This document shows, piece by piece, positions 34,373 through 34,377 of a stretch of 34,377 nt of DNA. Position numbers and translations under genes: made by a program. The stretch is from assembly GCA_902519445.1 (NCBI GenBank), contig CABYJR010000005.1:1-34377 (forward strand). Direction: 5' to 3'. This stretch comes from an uncultured Pelagibacteraceae bacterium (GTDB taxonomy: Bacteria > Pseudomonadota > Alphaproteobacteria > Pelagibacterales > Pelagibacteraceae). Every line of letters begins with the position of its first letter. Within the stretch, counting starts at the first letter, position 1. The notes under the pieces were generated by a model. That model did no database searches and was not told the origin of the DNA. It saw only the letters and a list, made by a program, of their open reading frames with translations.

Positions 34373-34377
34373 TAAAT

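Noticed and set aside
1-34377. CRISPR arrays, transposases, integrases, prophage genes, toxin-antitoxin pairs, tRNA or rRNA genes
   Set aside because: No regularly spaced repeats, no recognisable mobile-element proteins, and no RNA gene was seen by eye. A short tRNA-like fold could still be missed without a search.

Overview
This is a very AT-rich, tightly packed bacterial window with no gap over about 145 bases and no tRNA, rRNA, IS element, prophage or CRISPR array that I can see. Three points suggest a streamlined marine alphaproteobacterium, most likely Pelagibacterales (SAR11) or a close relative: the run sdhAB - mmsA - mdh - sucCD - sucAB - lpdA, the alphaproteobacterial F1-ATPase zeta inhibitor (DUF1476), and a PuuD-type membrane urate oxidase domain. 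The assignment is inferred from gene content and composition, not from a search.

Left part (1-4065): the 3' end of an oligopeptidase B gene; an IbpA-like small heat-shock gene with a near-consensus sigma-32 promoter and a leader that can fold like a ROSE RNA thermometer; a small BamE-like lipoprotein; an AzgA-type purine permease; a purine-type phosphoribosyltransferase; and a DUF1330 protein.

Purine catabolism (4062-9982): a minus-strand run uraH-xdhA-xdhB-guaD-puuD with overlapping or abutting ends, and a divergent uraD. Together they encode guanine -> xanthine -> urate -> 5-hydroxyisourate -> OHCU -> allantoin. With the permease and phosphoribosyltransferase at 1.8-3.7 kb this forms a purine scavenging island. 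PuuD lacks the usual C-terminal cytochrome c domain. A good promoter sits so close to uraH that its mRNA may be leaderless.

Middle part (9979-19334): an AlkA-like DNA glycosylase with a DMT transporter (minus); msrA, a 3-mercaptopyruvate-type sulfurtransferase, a hairpin-less RND adaptor and an RND pump (plus); then a minus operon of VanZ-like protein, zeta inhibitor, secreted thermonuclease-like protein and lytic-transglycosylase-like lipoprotein; then gpmA (plus).

Right part (19320-34372): eleven same-strand genes with gaps of 41 bases or less, covering most of the oxidative TCA cycle (succinate dehydrogenase A/B, malate dehydrogenase, succinyl-CoA synthetase, 2-oxoglutarate dehydrogenase E1/E2/E3). 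Three other genes sit in the run: mmsA (CoA-acylating semialdehyde dehydrogenase), an unrecognised GT-C-like membrane protein between mdh and sucC, and a MurU-like nucleotidyltransferase at the end. sdhC/sdhD are presumably beyond the right edge.

I did not find a wholly new system. The best leads are the hsp20 sigma-32/thermometer leader, the uraH leaderless promoter overlapping the uraD start, the cytochrome-less PuuD, the hairpin-less RND adaptor, and the membrane protein embedded in the TCA operon.
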